From positions 1-36,792 of the IMG/VR virus record IMGVR_UViG_3300020411_001986: 36,792 nt of DNA, one strand, 5' to 3'. The DNA comes from a virus. Position 1 is the first letter of the stretch; every line of letters begins with the position of its first letter. The notes under the pieces are model-generated. The model saw only the letters and a list, made by a program, of their open reading frames with translations, had not been told where the DNA came from and did no database searches. Positions 15,624 to 24,814 of the stretch are shown here, piece by piece. The translations under genes and the position numbers were made by a program.

Positions 15624-15830
15624 ATGCGTTATCTGGCGATTTGTTTTTTACTGACTAGCTGCTCTGTTTCAGAGGATATGATTTCTAATAAAAACCTCTA
15701 CTGTTCACAAGTGTATCAGGGAATACGGGCTGTGGGGCGCGTAGCTACGGAGGTTACGACAGGTGTAGCGATTCCGAATGTGTGTGACACGATAGATGAC
15801 ATTGTTGAGGAAGATGCTGAAAAAAAGTAA
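15624..15830 (+). CDS. Small lipoprotein, 68 aa
   Basis: The N-terminus MRYLAICFLLTSCS is a lipoprotein signal peptide with lipobox LTSC, predicting lipidation at Cys13. The mature part is short, contains two further Cys and an acidic C-terminus (DDIVEEDAEKK). The start follows a strong AAGGAGATT ribosome site. Lying between the lipase and the holin, it could be an outer-membrane spanin or an exclusion lipoprotein. Sequence does not decide between these; it lacks the proline-rich composition of classical Rz1-type spanins. Confidence 0.7.
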   Translation: MRYLAICFLLTSCSVSEDMISNKNLYCSQVYQGIRAVGRVATEVTTGVAIPNVCDTIDDIVEEDAEKK

Positions 15831-15873
15831 TTCAGAACATAGAGGCGCTTATAAAAGTGTATTTGTTGGTTAA

Positions 15874-16347
15874 ATGAAATTAGGCGGTCTGCTCAAAAGT
15901 CTTGCACCTACCATCGCATCTGCGGCTGGTGGGCCAATGGCAGGTATGGCGGTCAAAATGGCTGCTTCCAAATTGGGATTGCCTGAGACTACAACAGCTA
16001 ACGAAATAGAAGATTTGATTGAACGACAGCCTGAACGTGCTGTTGCGTTAAAACAAGCGGATGAAGAGTTTAAGAATCGTATCCGCGAAATGGAAATAGA
16101 CTTGGAGAGTTTTAAGACCGAGGTTGAAGATAGAAAAGATGCTAGAGAAAACTTTGCTTCTGATTGGACACCAAAGATATTTAGCATCCTTTGTCTTCTT
16201 CTCTATGGCGGTTTTGTGATGATAGTAACTTTAATGCCGCATGACCAAAATGATGAAACGATTATAAGTTTGGTCTTAGGGCAATTATCAGGAATTTTAG
16301 GGACGGCTGCCGCTTTTTTTTACGGCGGCTCAAGCGGGAAAAAATAG
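15874..16347 (+). CDS. Holin of the GTA three-TM type
   Basis: A 157-residue protein. The N-terminal segment LLKSLAPTIASAAGGPMAGM (about 5-24) is weakly hydrophobic, a charged helical linker follows (about 45-100), and then come hydrophobic spans near KIFSILCLLLYGGFVMIVTL (about 105-124) and LGQLSGILGTAAAFFYGG (about 135-152). This layout matches the gene-transfer-agent three-TM holin family, which forms the inner-membrane lesion for endolysin release. It lies after the lipoprotein, within the lysis block, while the lysozyme is far upstream at 1329. The ribosome site is weak. Confidence 0.75.
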   Translation: MKLGGLLKSLAPTIASAAGGPMAGMAVKMAASKLGLPETTTANEIEDLIERQPERAVALKQADEEFKNRIREMEIDLESFKTEVEDRKDARENFASDWTPKIFSILCLLLYGGFVMIVTLMPHDQNDETIISLVLGQLSGILGTAAAFFYGGSSGKK

Positions 16348-17490
16348 ATGGCTGAACCAATAAGCACAACTATGGCAATAGTTGACACAATACAAAAAGT
16401 TAAGCAAATAGCTGACTTTTTTAAATCTATTAAAGGCTTGTTTAAAGGTAAAGAGGTAATCCCTTATACCGCACAAGAGCTTGCGGATATGTCTTTTGAG
16501 CAAATTGAGCAAATGGTCAACTCGCCAAATTTATATGGCGATGGTGGCAATGAAGGGCAGTTAGAGGCAATCGAAGCACAATTTGAAGATGCTGTTTCAA
16601 AAGTACAAGGTTTAGAAGAAAGTCCTGAAAAGACACGGTTGTTAAACGAAGCTGTGCGAATTTTGCCCCGTGGTTTTACGCAGCTTACTGAAACGGACAT
16701 CATGCCAGATTTAGATGCACTTAGTGACACCACGCAAGACGATGACGATGACGATGATGCTATTGTAACTATCGGTGGCGGTAACGATGTTGTAGGTACA
16801 ACACCGACAGATACCAATACGGTTGTGTCAAGCGAAACACCCGAAGATATATTGGCGAAATATAAGGATAGAGCTGACCCTGTGACAGATATGTTGCGCG
16901 ATTACAAACAGGACGATGGTTCGAATTTTCCAGTAAACGTGCTTCTTGAGATTATTAGTGATTATGCTGTCAACAGAGACAACAAAGACGCGCAGGCTAT
17001 TCTTGCTACATGGAATGACAAAGTAGCCGCGACAAAAGATCAAATTTTAGCAAATGAGGCTACTGCTGGAAATACGGCTGGAGCTACTAGCAACGTACCA
17101 ACAGGAAACGTACCGACAGGAAACGTACCGACAGGAAATGTCCCTACAGGAAACGTGCCAACTGGGAATGTGCCGACAGGAAACGTCCCTGCTGGTGGCG
17201 TTGTGAGTCAAGGAAGTGTGTTAGATCAATCAGGCACAGGCACAGTCAACGTGGACGACAAAGTGCCAAATATATTCAACATACCAATTCCAGGCCCACA
17301 AGGTGAACGCGGCGAAAGAGGATTACAAGGGATACAAGGAATTGCAGGGAAAAATGCTGTACCAATAATCTCTACACCAATATCTGACTCTTATTTGTTC
17401 CAAATGGACATACCAGAAGTGCCAGTAACTAGAGGTACATTAGTAGAACGGGCAATGATAGCTGACAATAATTGGAGAAACATCGTATGA
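16348..17490 (+). CDS. Repeat protein with NVPTG repeats and collagen-like segment
   Basis: The 380-residue protein begins directly after the holin stop. It has a hydrophobic/basic N-terminus (QIADFFKSIKGLFKGK), an acidic patch of seven Asp near residue 132, seven pentapeptide repeats (mostly NVPTG, about 249-283), and then a short collagen-like Gly-X-Y stretch GPQGERGERGLQGIQGIAG (about 318-336), with a globular C-terminal end VTRGTLVERAMIADNNWRNI. Collagen-like segments in phages generally form trimeric structural elements. Position before tail-tube A suggests a tail or fibre-base component. No enzymatic motif is visible; the function is unknown. Confidence 0.6.
   Translation: MAEPISTTMAIVDTIQKVKQIADFFKSIKGLFKGKEVIPYTAQELADMSFEQIEQMVNSPNLYGDGGNEGQLEAIEAQFEDAVSKVQGLEESPEKTRLLNEAVRILPRGFTQLTETDIMPDLDALSDTTQDDDDDDDAIVTIGGGNDVVGTTPTDTNTVVSSETPEDILAKYKDRADPVTDMLRDYKQDDGSNFPVNVLLEIISDYAVNRDNKDAQAILATWNDKVAATKDQILANEATAGNTAGATSNVPTGNVPTGNVPTGNVPTGNVPTGNVPTGNVPAGGVVSQGSVLDQSGTGTVNVDDKVPNIFNIPIPGPQGERGERGLQGIQGIAGKNAVPIISTPISDSYLFQMDIPEVPVTRGTLVERAMIADNNWRNIV
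17092..17196 (+). repeat. Seven tandem 15-bp repeats within a coding region
   Basis: The unit AACGTACCGACAGGA is repeated seven times (17092-17196), coding for NVPTG with small changes in the last copy (NVPAG). Copies two and three are identical; others differ mainly at third codon positions, so the protein repeat is better kept than the DNA. Slippage here changes the length of a flexible linker in multiples of five residues. Confidence 0.9.
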
Positions 17491-18134
17491 CTTATCTTGA
17501 ATTGATAAACGGTGTGCTAAGACGATTGCGGGAAAACACTGTATCAACCGCAAACGAAACTGATTACTCGTCAATGATAGGCGACCTTATTAATGACGCG
17601 AAGACAACTGTGGAATCATCGTGGGAATGGTCTGCTCTGCGGAACACAATCACTTTTAACACCGTGGCAGCAACCTATACTTATTCGCTTACTGGCGCTA
17701 AACAAGATTCTATATTTAAAGAAGCGATGAATGACACAAGCAATCTTTTTATGCAGCAACGGACGAAGACATTTTTTAACTCGCAGTTTTACAATGCCGA
17801 CCCTGCCTCTGGAAGCCCCAACTACTTCACCTTTAATAGCACTGACGCAAACGGTGATTTACAGGTAGATGTTTACCCTAAACCTGACGGCGTTTATGCC
17901 ATGCGCTTTGACATGGTTAGCCCACAAGCAAAGCTGACCGCTGATGCAACTAATTTAAGTTGTCCTAGCAATCCTGTATTGCAACTTGCTTATGGTCTTG
18001 CTTTACGAGAAAGGGGTGAAACAGGTGGTCAATCTGCGGCTGAACAGTTTGGCTTGGCGAACATTGCTTTATCTGACGCTATAGCGATAGATGCGAACAG
18101 ATATCCCAGCGAACTAACTTTTGAGGCTTGCTAG
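17487..18134 (+). CDS. Tail tubular protein A-like (tail adaptor)
   Basis: A 215-residue protein beginning MTYLELINGVLRRLRENTVS, with SSMIGDLINDAKTTVESSWE near residue 30. Length, start and composition fit the T7 gp11-type tail-tube A/adaptor proteins that join the portal to the tail. The end (LALRERGETGGQSAAEQF) matches the helical C-terminal part of that family. ATG 17487 overlaps the previous stop as ATGA; the in-frame ATG at 17472 would overlap more and has no better ribosome site. The next gene is the expected tail-tube B/hub partner. Confidence 0.8.
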   Translation: MTYLELINGVLRRLRENTVSTANETDYSSMIGDLINDAKTTVESSWEWSALRNTITFNTVAATYTYSLTGAKQDSIFKEAMNDTSNLFMQQRTKTFFNSQFYNADPASGSPNYFTFNSTDANGDLQVDVYPKPDGVYAMRFDMVSPQAKLTADATNLSCPSNPVLQLAYGLALRERGETGGQSAAEQFGLANIALSDAIAIDANRYPSELTFEAC

Positions 18135-19661
18135 ATGGCGCAACCACTTCAAAGTATTAGCATAACTGCTCCTGGATTTGCGGGAATAAATACGCAAGAT
18201 GCTCCCTTGCAACAACAACCCTCTTTTGCGTCTATTGCTGATAACTGCGTTATTGACAAGGAAGGAAGAATTGCAGCGCGAAAAGGCTACACGATGGTTT
18301 CATCAAATGGCGCAGCAGTCTTAGGCTCAAGTGATGGCATAGAATCTGTTGGTGAATTTGTGCAAACAGACGGTACTAAAATCGTATTCAGTACTGGAAA
18401 TAATAAGATTTTTAGCGGAACAAGTACCCTAACAGACATAACTGGTAGTTTGATAATTACCGCTAATAATTGGTCAATGGCTAGTTTAGCTGACAAGTTT
18501 TACTTTTTTCAGCGGGGGCATAACCCTTTAGTCTATGACGCTGGCACAACAGCTTTAACGACTATTGCTGGTCATGGATCTGCGCTTGGTACGCCGCCAG
18601 ATGCCCATGTTTGCATGGCTGCGTTTGGACGCATTTGGGCCGCTGACGTAACGGGTAATAAGCAAACGCTTTATTGGTCTGATAGTTTAAATGGTGTTAG
18701 CTGGAACGCTGGCACAAGTGGTTCACTAGACCTTACCACTGTTTTTCCTAGCGGCTTTGATGAAATCACAGCACTAGCAGCGCACAACAATTTCCTCATA
18801 ATTCTCGGACGGAGAAGCATCTTAGTTTACTCTGGTGCGGGTGATCCATCGACAATGACACTCTCCGACACCATTTTAAACATCGGTTGCGTTGGTAGAG
18901 ATGCGATTCAGTCAGACGGAAAAGATATATTGTTTTTAGACTTTTCTGGCGTAAGAAGTCTTAGTCGAACGATTCAAGAAAAATCATCACCGATAGGCGA
19001 TGTTTCTCAAAACGTCAACAGTGAAATAAAGTCTCGCGTACAAGCTGAAACGGGTGATATCAAAACTGTTTATGATGCTAACAACGCATTTTTTCTAATC
19101 AACTTTCCGACTGTAGGGGTAGTTTATTGTTTTGATACGCGCTACCCCTTGCAAAACGGCAGTTATAGAACAACGACATGGACAGGCATAAAACCTTTGT
19201 GCTTTACGGTTACTGATGATGATGAGCTATATATAGGTGTTGCAACTGGGTTAGCGAAATACACCAGTTACACAGATGATACGGGAAGTTATACGCTACA
19301 GTATTTTTCGCACCCACTAAGTTTTGGCGATAGCTCAAGGCTCAAATTTTTAAAAAAGGTCAATGTCACTACCTTTAGCGGTGCGGGTGCTAATGTGACA
19401 CTGAATTGGGCTTACGACTACCGAGGGAATTATCGCGTACAGGTTTACACGTTGCCTGGATTTAACGCTGCTCAATACAATATAAGTGAATACAACACTA
19501 CCGCTGAGTATTCGTCAGATGCAAGTCTTATAAATCAACAAAAGATAAACACGGGTGGCTCTGGTTCTGTAGTACAAGTCGGAATTACAACCACAGTTTC
19601 AGGCCAAGAAATAGCATTTCAAGAATTAAATATTCAAAGCACGATTGGGAGGATTAACTAA
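18135..19661 (+). CDS. Tail hub/tail tubular B-like protein
   Basis: A 508-residue beta-rich protein beginning at the codon after the tail-tube A stop. The segment APGFAGINTQDAPLQQQPSF (about 12-31), then NCVIDKEGRIAARKGY, resembles podovirus tail-hub or stabilisation proteins, which begin with a similar statement of undefined strands followed by a propeller-like domain. Several repeated beta motifs follow (FAGRIWAADVTG-like; LAAHNNFLIILGRRSILVYSG near 215). It likely forms the tail nozzle below tail-tube A. The assignment rests on position, size and general resemblance. Confidence 0.7.
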   Translation: MAQPLQSISITAPGFAGINTQDAPLQQQPSFASIADNCVIDKEGRIAARKGYTMVSSNGAAVLGSSDGIESVGEFVQTDGTKIVFSTGNNKIFSGTSTLTDITGSLIITANNWSMASLADKFYFFQRGHNPLVYDAGTTALTTIAGHGSALGTPPDAHVCMAAFGRIWAADVTGNKQTLYWSDSLNGVSWNAGTSGSLDLTTVFPSGFDEITALAAHNNFLIILGRRSILVYSGAGDPSTMTLSDTILNIGCVGRDAIQSDGKDILFLDFSGVRSLSRTIQEKSSPIGDVSQNVNSEIKSRVQAETGDIKTVYDANNAFFLINFPTVGVVYCFDTRYPLQNGSYRTTTWTGIKPLCFTVTDDDELYIGVATGLAKYTSYTDDTGSYTLQYFSHPLSFGDSSRLKFLKKVNVTTFSGAGANVTLNWAYDYRGNYRVQVYTLPGFNAAQYNISEYNTTAEYSSDASLINQQKINTGGSGSVVQVGITTTVSGQEIAFQELNIQSTIGRIN

Positions 19662-19894
19662 TGAGTAATTATACGCCAAGCTATGCGTGGTCTAGTTTCG
19701 ATTCGCTGCCTAGCGGTAATCCCAACAAAATCGTGAAAGCAACAGCCATAGGCGTTGAAATGGGAAATTTGCAAACCGCAATCAATTCGAAAAGCGATGC
19801 AGCAAGCCCGACATTTACTGGCACGACTACTGTGACTGACCTAACAGTTTCAGGCACATTGACCGTCACTACGATTGACGGAGGGACATACTGA
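19661..19894 (+). CDS. Small tail-associated protein, 77 aa
   Basis: The 77-residue protein starts MSNYTPSYAWSSFDSLPSGN and ends TTTVTDLTVSGTLTVTTIDG, a beta-strand repeat like those found in fibre shafts and in small tail proteins of marine phages. Its ATG overlaps the preceding stop (TAATG) and its stop overlaps the next ATG (TGATG), so three consecutive genes are translationally linked. It may be a fibre-attachment or tail-completion protein. No better identification is possible from sequence. Confidence 0.7.
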   Translation: MSNYTPSYAWSSFDSLPSGNPNKIVKATAIGVEMGNLQTAINSKSDAASPTFTGTTTVTDLTVSGTLTVTTIDGGTY

Positions 19895-21018
19895 TGACCT
19901 TGCAAGAAATGATAGATTCAGGCGTTAATTTCCTTGATAGGAACAGAACAGCGTTAGGGGTAGCTGGTCAACTCGCCAATCAAGAAGCGGCAATAAAGGC
20001 GCTTGAAGGCTTGGGCGATGATGCTAAAAAGTTTATAGGGCTACCCGAAGGCGGTTTATATAATACGATTGCTGGCGACACACGTTTCAAGCCTTTCAAT
20101 GTTTCAGCAATTCCAGGCACGTTCACCACAAACGCACAAGGTACATCTTCTTTTGCGTTATCACCTGAACAACAAGCCGTAGAAGAAAGTTTGCGTACAG
20201 GTGGCTCGACTCTCGTAGACGCTGTATTAGGCCGTGGTCAATTTGGAACATTAAACCCCGAAACTGGCGAAATGGAACAAGACTTACGCTCTGAGCAAGC
20301 AGCTTTAATTAATATGCTTGAAGGGCCGATGCGAGCAGAAAATCTTGCGGCAACTGAGCAAACAGCGTTTGACCGATTGCAAGCTCTACGGCAGCCAGAA
20401 CAGGAACGGGCGCAACTGGCGTTAAATCAAAATTTAATTGCGCAAGGTCGGCAAGGGTTAAGAACGGCGCAGTTTGGTGGCTCACCAGAGCAACTTGCTT
20501 TATCCAAAGCCATTGAGGAGCAAAAAGGGCGTGATGCTCTTTCTGCGATGCAATTAGCTCGGACAGACGCACAAGCACGGTCAAATGCTCGTCTTGCAGC
20601 ATTGCAGCAACAAGCGCGTGAAAAGCAGCTTGGCGCTAACATTGCCACGCAATTCCTCGGTCAGTCTTACACACCACAAACCGCGTTGCTGCAAGCAATA
20701 CAGCCTTCATTAAATATTGCGGATATGGCGACAACGGCTGGTAGGCAGCTTGGTCAATACGGATTAGGTCTTGGGCAATCGCAAATGGCTTATGACTTAG
20801 GCGCACAAAGCGCGGCAACTAACTTGCGTAATCAAACGCTAAAAGGTCTGTTTGATTTAATGATTGCGGATAGAAATGCAAACGCAACAGAAAACGCAGC
20901 CGCGTTAAGTAATGCAAACTCTGGTGGTATCGACTTTGGTAACGATGCTTTAAATGCTGTGTTTAATGCTCCAGGTGCGCTAAGAACTGGTGGTTTTACG
21001 TTGCCTGGATTTAATTAG
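19894..21018 (+). CDS. Putative internal virion/DNA-ejection protein A
   Basis: The 374-residue protein is helical and rich in Ala, Gln and Leu, with long amphipathic stretches (for example about 160-250, including RQPEQERAQLALNQNLIAQG) and a Gly/Leu-rich segment near LGQYGLGLGQSQMAYDLG (about 290-307). It is the first of three large proteins after the tail genes, the position of podovirus internal core or ejection proteins that are expelled with the DNA and form a channel through the cell envelope. No named family is recognised. It has no signal peptide or obvious enzymatic motif. Confidence 0.55.
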   Translation: MTLQEMIDSGVNFLDRNRTALGVAGQLANQEAAIKALEGLGDDAKKFIGLPEGGLYNTIAGDTRFKPFNVSAIPGTFTTNAQGTSSFALSPEQQAVEESLRTGGSTLVDAVLGRGQFGTLNPETGEMEQDLRSEQAALINMLEGPMRAENLAATEQTAFDRLQALRQPEQERAQLALNQNLIAQGRQGLRTAQFGGSPEQLALSKAIEEQKGRDALSAMQLARTDAQARSNARLAALQQQAREKQLGANIATQFLGQSYTPQTALLQAIQPSLNIADMATTAGRQLGQYGLGLGQSQMAYDLGAQSAATNLRNQTLKGLFDLMIADRNANATENAAALSNANSGGIDFGNDALNAVFNAPGALRTGGFTLPGFN

Positions 21019-21028
21019 GGGTATAGAG

Positions 21029-22375
21029 ATGAAATTAACAGATATTGCCACGGCTGGATTACCAAACATTAGGGCAGAGTTAGGTCTTGAGACACCTTTG
21101 CAGACGCAAATGCGTCAGATGCAACAAGGCCAGATTTTAGGCCAGCAATTTACAGGTTTGCCGCCAGCAATCGCAAGCCTAGCTCAAGGCGTTGCAGGGA
21201 ACATTCCTAGCGTAGTCGATAACGTGCGTAAAGGAGCTATGTCGCTTGGCGTGACAGGGTTAGAAACAGAGGGTGAACTGTTTGATAAAGCATTAGCAAA
21301 CTATGATGGAACACCGCAAAGCAGGGCTAGGGTTGTGCAAGAATTGACAAAAGTAAATCCTAATTTTGGCGCAATGATGGCTGAAAGGATGCGAGCAACA
21401 GACATCGCAGAAGCACAAGCTCTTTCAACAACTATGTTCAACACAGCAAGAGCAGATCAACTCAATAGAGAAGCGGGTGAGCTTTCTGCTATGCGCAATG
21501 TTTTAAAGCCATTGTTAGTCAATACTCAATTCGCAAATATAAGTGAAGATGATTTTGCCAAGCTCGGAGAAGATGGTTTAAAAAATATTTGGAATGAAGT
21601 GACAGAGAAAAAAGATTTTTCGCTGTTTCAAGGTCAAAATAATCAAGGCGTACAGCAATCAGTTTTCTTTAATAATAAAAATGGCAAATTTTACGACTCA
21701 CAGGACACAAGCAGAGAATTAAGTCCGAGTGAAGTGCCTGAAATGATATATAGGGCTTCTGTGCAAGCTGGTTCAGCAGAAGATTTAGTCGGCGGTAACG
21801 CAGCACAACGAGCATTAATCGAATCTGGTGTAGCTACGTCAGGTCTGTTTGAAACTATTACTAAAGCTATTGATATTGTTGAGCAAGACCCAGCCGCTTT
21901 GAGTAACCCAAGTAAACTAGCCGCATTTGCAACGAGTTTGGCATACGACATAGATGCCGCAAAAAAACTCATCGCAAAAGGCATGATACAAAGTAATGAA
22001 GGTTTTGACCCAAACAGTGCAGAAATTCAAGATGCGCTTAAAACCTATGGTTTTGTTGGTGCTGGTGAAGCTGCGGCAGAGTTAAATTCTTTGATAATCG
22101 GCCTAGCCTATGGCGCAGCAGCAGCGCAAGAAGGTGGCAATACAATTAGTAACTCAGACGTTGCTAATCGTATGAAACAGATAGGTGCTAATCAATCAAA
22201 TCCAGCCACCTTTATAACTAACCTAACCAATTTTGCACAAAACGCATGGGTGCAATATGAAACTCGTTACAAGATGACTAAGCCAAACGAATTACCAACA
22301 GATAATTTTGGTTATGACTACATTTTATTATCGCCAGAAAAACGGGCGGCATTAAGGGCTTTAACACCACAATAG
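21029..22375 (+). CDS. Putative internal virion/DNA-ejection protein B
   Basis: A 448-residue, mainly helical protein, starting at ATG 21029 after GGGGTATAGAG; the longer in-frame start at 20990 lies inside the preceding gene and is not used. The N-terminal 60 residues are Gln/Leu-rich (LQTQMRQMQQGQILGQQF), and the rest is low in Cys with a mixed helical pattern (MAERMRATDIAEAQALSTTM). Placement in the triplet of large genes after the tail hub supports an ejection-protein role; no sequence family is recognised. It is followed after eight bases by the third member. Confidence 0.55.
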   Translation: MKLTDIATAGLPNIRAELGLETPLQTQMRQMQQGQILGQQFTGLPPAIASLAQGVAGNIPSVVDNVRKGAMSLGVTGLETEGELFDKALANYDGTPQSRARVVQELTKVNPNFGAMMAERMRATDIAEAQALSTTMFNTARADQLNREAGELSAMRNVLKPLLVNTQFANISEDDFAKLGEDGLKNIWNEVTEKKDFSLFQGQNNQGVQQSVFFNNKNGKFYDSQDTSRELSPSEVPEMIYRASVQAGSAEDLVGGNAAQRALIESGVATSGLFETITKAIDIVEQDPAALSNPSKLAAFATSLAYDIDAAKKLIAKGMIQSNEGFDPNSAEIQDALKTYGFVGAGEAAAELNSLIIGLAYGAAAAQEGGNTISNSDVANRMKQIGANQSNPATFITNLTNFAQNAWVQYETRYKMTKPNELPTDNFGYDYILLSPEKRAALRALTPQ

Positions 22376-22383
22376 GTGCGAAC

Positions 22384-24771
22384 ATGGCAGAGACTTATAC
22401 AAAAACTCAAATAGAAGCAGCAAAGTTAATTCTATCTGACCCGACTTTAGAAAAATTAAAGCCAGAGGAATACGCTGCGGCTCAGACAATACGCGACTCT
22501 GGCGCTTTTGATAGCCCGTTAAGTACATCTAGCTTGCAAGAACAACCAAGTGATACACCTGTTGTGCCTGTTGATGGACAACCAAACATTTTAGCACCTG
22601 GAACAGAAGTCGCTGATGTCATTGCTGGTACGCCTACGGTGCAAAATGTCGTTGAAACTGTGTCGCCGTATGTTCCTGATGTGATTAAAAAAATGGCGGG
22701 AATAGCTGAAACTGCTACGACTTTTGGCACTGGTGCTGTTTCATTAGTGCCAGCAAGCATCCGTTTTTATTCAGACATCTGGAACGCTTGGGGCAATAAA
22801 AAGTTTATGGATAATGTCATTGATGCTGGCATTAACGCACAGCAAACAATGGCAGGGTGGACTTATACGCCGCGCACTGAGGCGGGTAAAGATTTAACTG
22901 CTGTTGTTTCTTCACCTTTCTTACTACTTGATACAGCAAGCACAGCGGCATCCAACTTTGTAATAGACATGGCTGGCGGTAATGTCACTGGTGGTCTTTC
23001 AGAGGAAGAACAAAGACTGACTGACGATCTAAAGTTAGTACAGGGACAAATACAAGAGTTTCGAGATAGGGGCGAGGTAGCACCCGCGTATCTTTTAAAC
23101 GCAGCAAATACAATGTGGGATAGGGTACAAGACGCTGGAATCATAGAACGTGGTTTAAATTCATCGCCAAACAAATCAGCTATTTGGTCTGGTGTGACTA
23201 TAAAAGCTCTAATCGACTCATTTCCTGACCTATATATGCAAGGTGGTAGGCAACTAAAAAATAGGGCATTAGTTAAAGAATTTAGAGACACAATGGATTC
23301 TTACAACATTGATTTAGGCGCAACAACTGACAAGCAGATACTCGAATGGACTAACGTAATGAACACGGCTGATGGTAAGCCGCCGATGCGAGGTGAAACT
23401 TTAGCCTTTTTACAAGAAGATTTACAACTTCTTGAGCAAGCAACCTTTCAATTAAGTAAACAATTTTATAAATCAGCAGAGGAAGCAGGGGGCTTTTTTG
23501 ATGGTTATAACCTAACAGCGTTAGAGCGAACTGTTGCTGACTTAGGCAATAAAAGAAAGTGGAATGTAAATATTCCTAAGATAGTACCTATCTTGGAAGA
23601 ATTTGAGCAGATAGTCAGCTCTGGGAATGTCAAATTGCCCGATGCTCCTCGCGGGGTGGGTATGCCTTCATCTATCGTGCCGCCGACTCAAGCTGGCGTG
23701 ATAATCAAAGAACGAGGGGCAGAGATAAACGATATTTGGAAATTTCGTGAAAAGCTCAATCAAGAGATAAGTGATTCAAGCCGCAGCACTAAGCGAGGGA
23801 CACAAAGATATAAAAGAGCTTTGCTTGATATAAAAAACGTAATAGATGAATGGATGGATAGCCAGTTTGAAGCTGACACTATTGCGTTAGGTGAAGATAT
23901 GCTGTTACTAGAGCGTAATTCACCCTCAAATGTCGCTTTGTCTAAGTGGTTTATAGCAAATGATTGGTATAACAAGTACAAGGAAAACTTTAGTGAGCAA
24001 AAAGTTGTCGATAGAATATTGAAGAATGATTTAACTGCAAAAAGTGTGACAAATATGCTTTTGGGTTTTAACGCAGCTAATTTTAAGAGTGAAGCGGCAA
24101 ACGTAGTTAAAACGCTGCGCAATATCTTCCCTGACCAAGATGGTCAATTATCACCACAATTACAAGCGATTAAGACAGAATTAAAATTAGCCGTATTCGA
24201 TGATTTGATAACCCCAGCTGCATTAGAGGGTTTGCCTGATACTCAGGCTTACAAAAGAAAGTATCTCAAGTTTAAGAGCATGAACAAAGAACTTATAGAC
24301 GAACTGTTTACGCCAGAAGAAATGACGCAAATGGATTTGTTGTATAAAGCGGTGCAAGCACAAGAGCGTGTATTAGTAAATCAAGTAACGAGCAGGGGTA
24401 GAGGATATGACCCGAAAGGCAATGTTGCCAGAAACGACATTGTGGGCAATTTTGTGGCCTTGCAGTTTGCGGGTGGAAACCCTGCCATGATGAAAGCCGC
24501 TTTCCAGGCAAATCTAATAAGGCGTATTTGGAACGGCATGAAAAATACTGTATCAGCTCTGCCAACTGCTGAACCTTTTGATGTCGGCGCTAGAAGCACA
24601 AAGCAAAGAGCAATTTTGTCGGAGTTGTATGGACAAGATTTAAGAAGGCCACTACGGAGTATCAGACCGTTTACTTCTGTGTTGATGACTGAGCAATCAC
24701 GATTAGCGGAAGAAGAACAAGCGGGTCGCTCTGAGGCAGCACAACAGAGAATTTTGGGAAGGCCGTATTAA
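22384..24771 (+). CDS. Putative internal virion protein C, last late gene
   Basis: The 795-residue protein is the last gene of the late operon. Its N-terminus is Pro/Thr-rich (about 30-75), followed by a segment with hydrophobic character (ETATTFGTGAVSLVPASIRF, about 107-126) and a long helical charged body to the end (LRSIRPFTSVLMTEQSRLAE). The size and order match internal core proteins of podoviruses, although no lytic transglycosylase motif was seen, so peptidoglycan opening during infection is not explained by this triplet. The stop codon lies within a dyad that may terminate transcription. Confidence 0.55.
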   Translation: MAETYTKTQIEAAKLILSDPTLEKLKPEEYAAAQTIRDSGAFDSPLSTSSLQEQPSDTPVVPVDGQPNILAPGTEVADVIAGTPTVQNVVETVSPYVPDVIKKMAGIAETATTFGTGAVSLVPASIRFYSDIWNAWGNKKFMDNVIDAGINAQQTMAGWTYTPRTEAGKDLTAVVSSPFLLLDTASTAASNFVIDMAGGNVTGGLSEEEQRLTDDLKLVQGQIQEFRDRGEVAPAYLLNAANTMWDRVQDAGIIERGLNSSPNKSAIWSGVTIKALIDSFPDLYMQGGRQLKNRALVKEFRDTMDSYNIDLGATTDKQILEWTNVMNTADGKPPMRGETLAFLQEDLQLLEQATFQLSKQFYKSAEEAGGFFDGYNLTALERTVADLGNKRKWNVNIPKIVPILEEFEQIVSSGNVKLPDAPRGVGMPSSIVPPTQAGVIIKERGAEINDIWKFREKLNQEISDSSRSTKRGTQRYKRALLDIKNVIDEWMDSQFEADTIALGEDMLLLERNSPSNVALSKWFIANDWYNKYKENFSEQKVVDRILKNDLTAKSVTNMLLGFNAANFKSEAANVVKTLRNIFPDQDGQLSPQLQAIKTELKLAVFDDLITPAALEGLPDTQAYKRKYLKFKSMNKELIDELFTPEEMTQMDLLYKAVQAQERVLVNQVTSRGRGYDPKGNVARNDIVGNFVALQFAGGNPAMMKAAFQANLIRRIWNGMKNTVSALPTAEPFDVGARSTKQRAILSELYGQDLRRPLRSIRPFTSVLMTEQSRLAEEEQAGRSEAAQQRILGRPY

Positions 24772-24791
24772 AATACTGATAGTATTTTTTT
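24770..24791 (+). terminator. AT-rich hairpin at end of late operon, also operator-like
   Basis: AAAATACT (24770-24777) and AGTATTTT (24781-24788) form an eight-pair stem with a three-base loop followed by further T residues, overlapping the stop of the last late gene, so a weak intrinsic terminator is likely. The inner sequence AATACTGATAGTATT (24772-24786) is also nearly identical to sites near the repressor, so it could be a regulator-binding site. Confidence 0.55.
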
Positions 24792-24814
24792 AATATTAAA
24801 AACGCCCAAAGTGT

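Noticed and set aside
17092-17196. CRISPR-like array
   Set aside because: The repeats are tandem without spacers and are in frame within a protein-coding gene.
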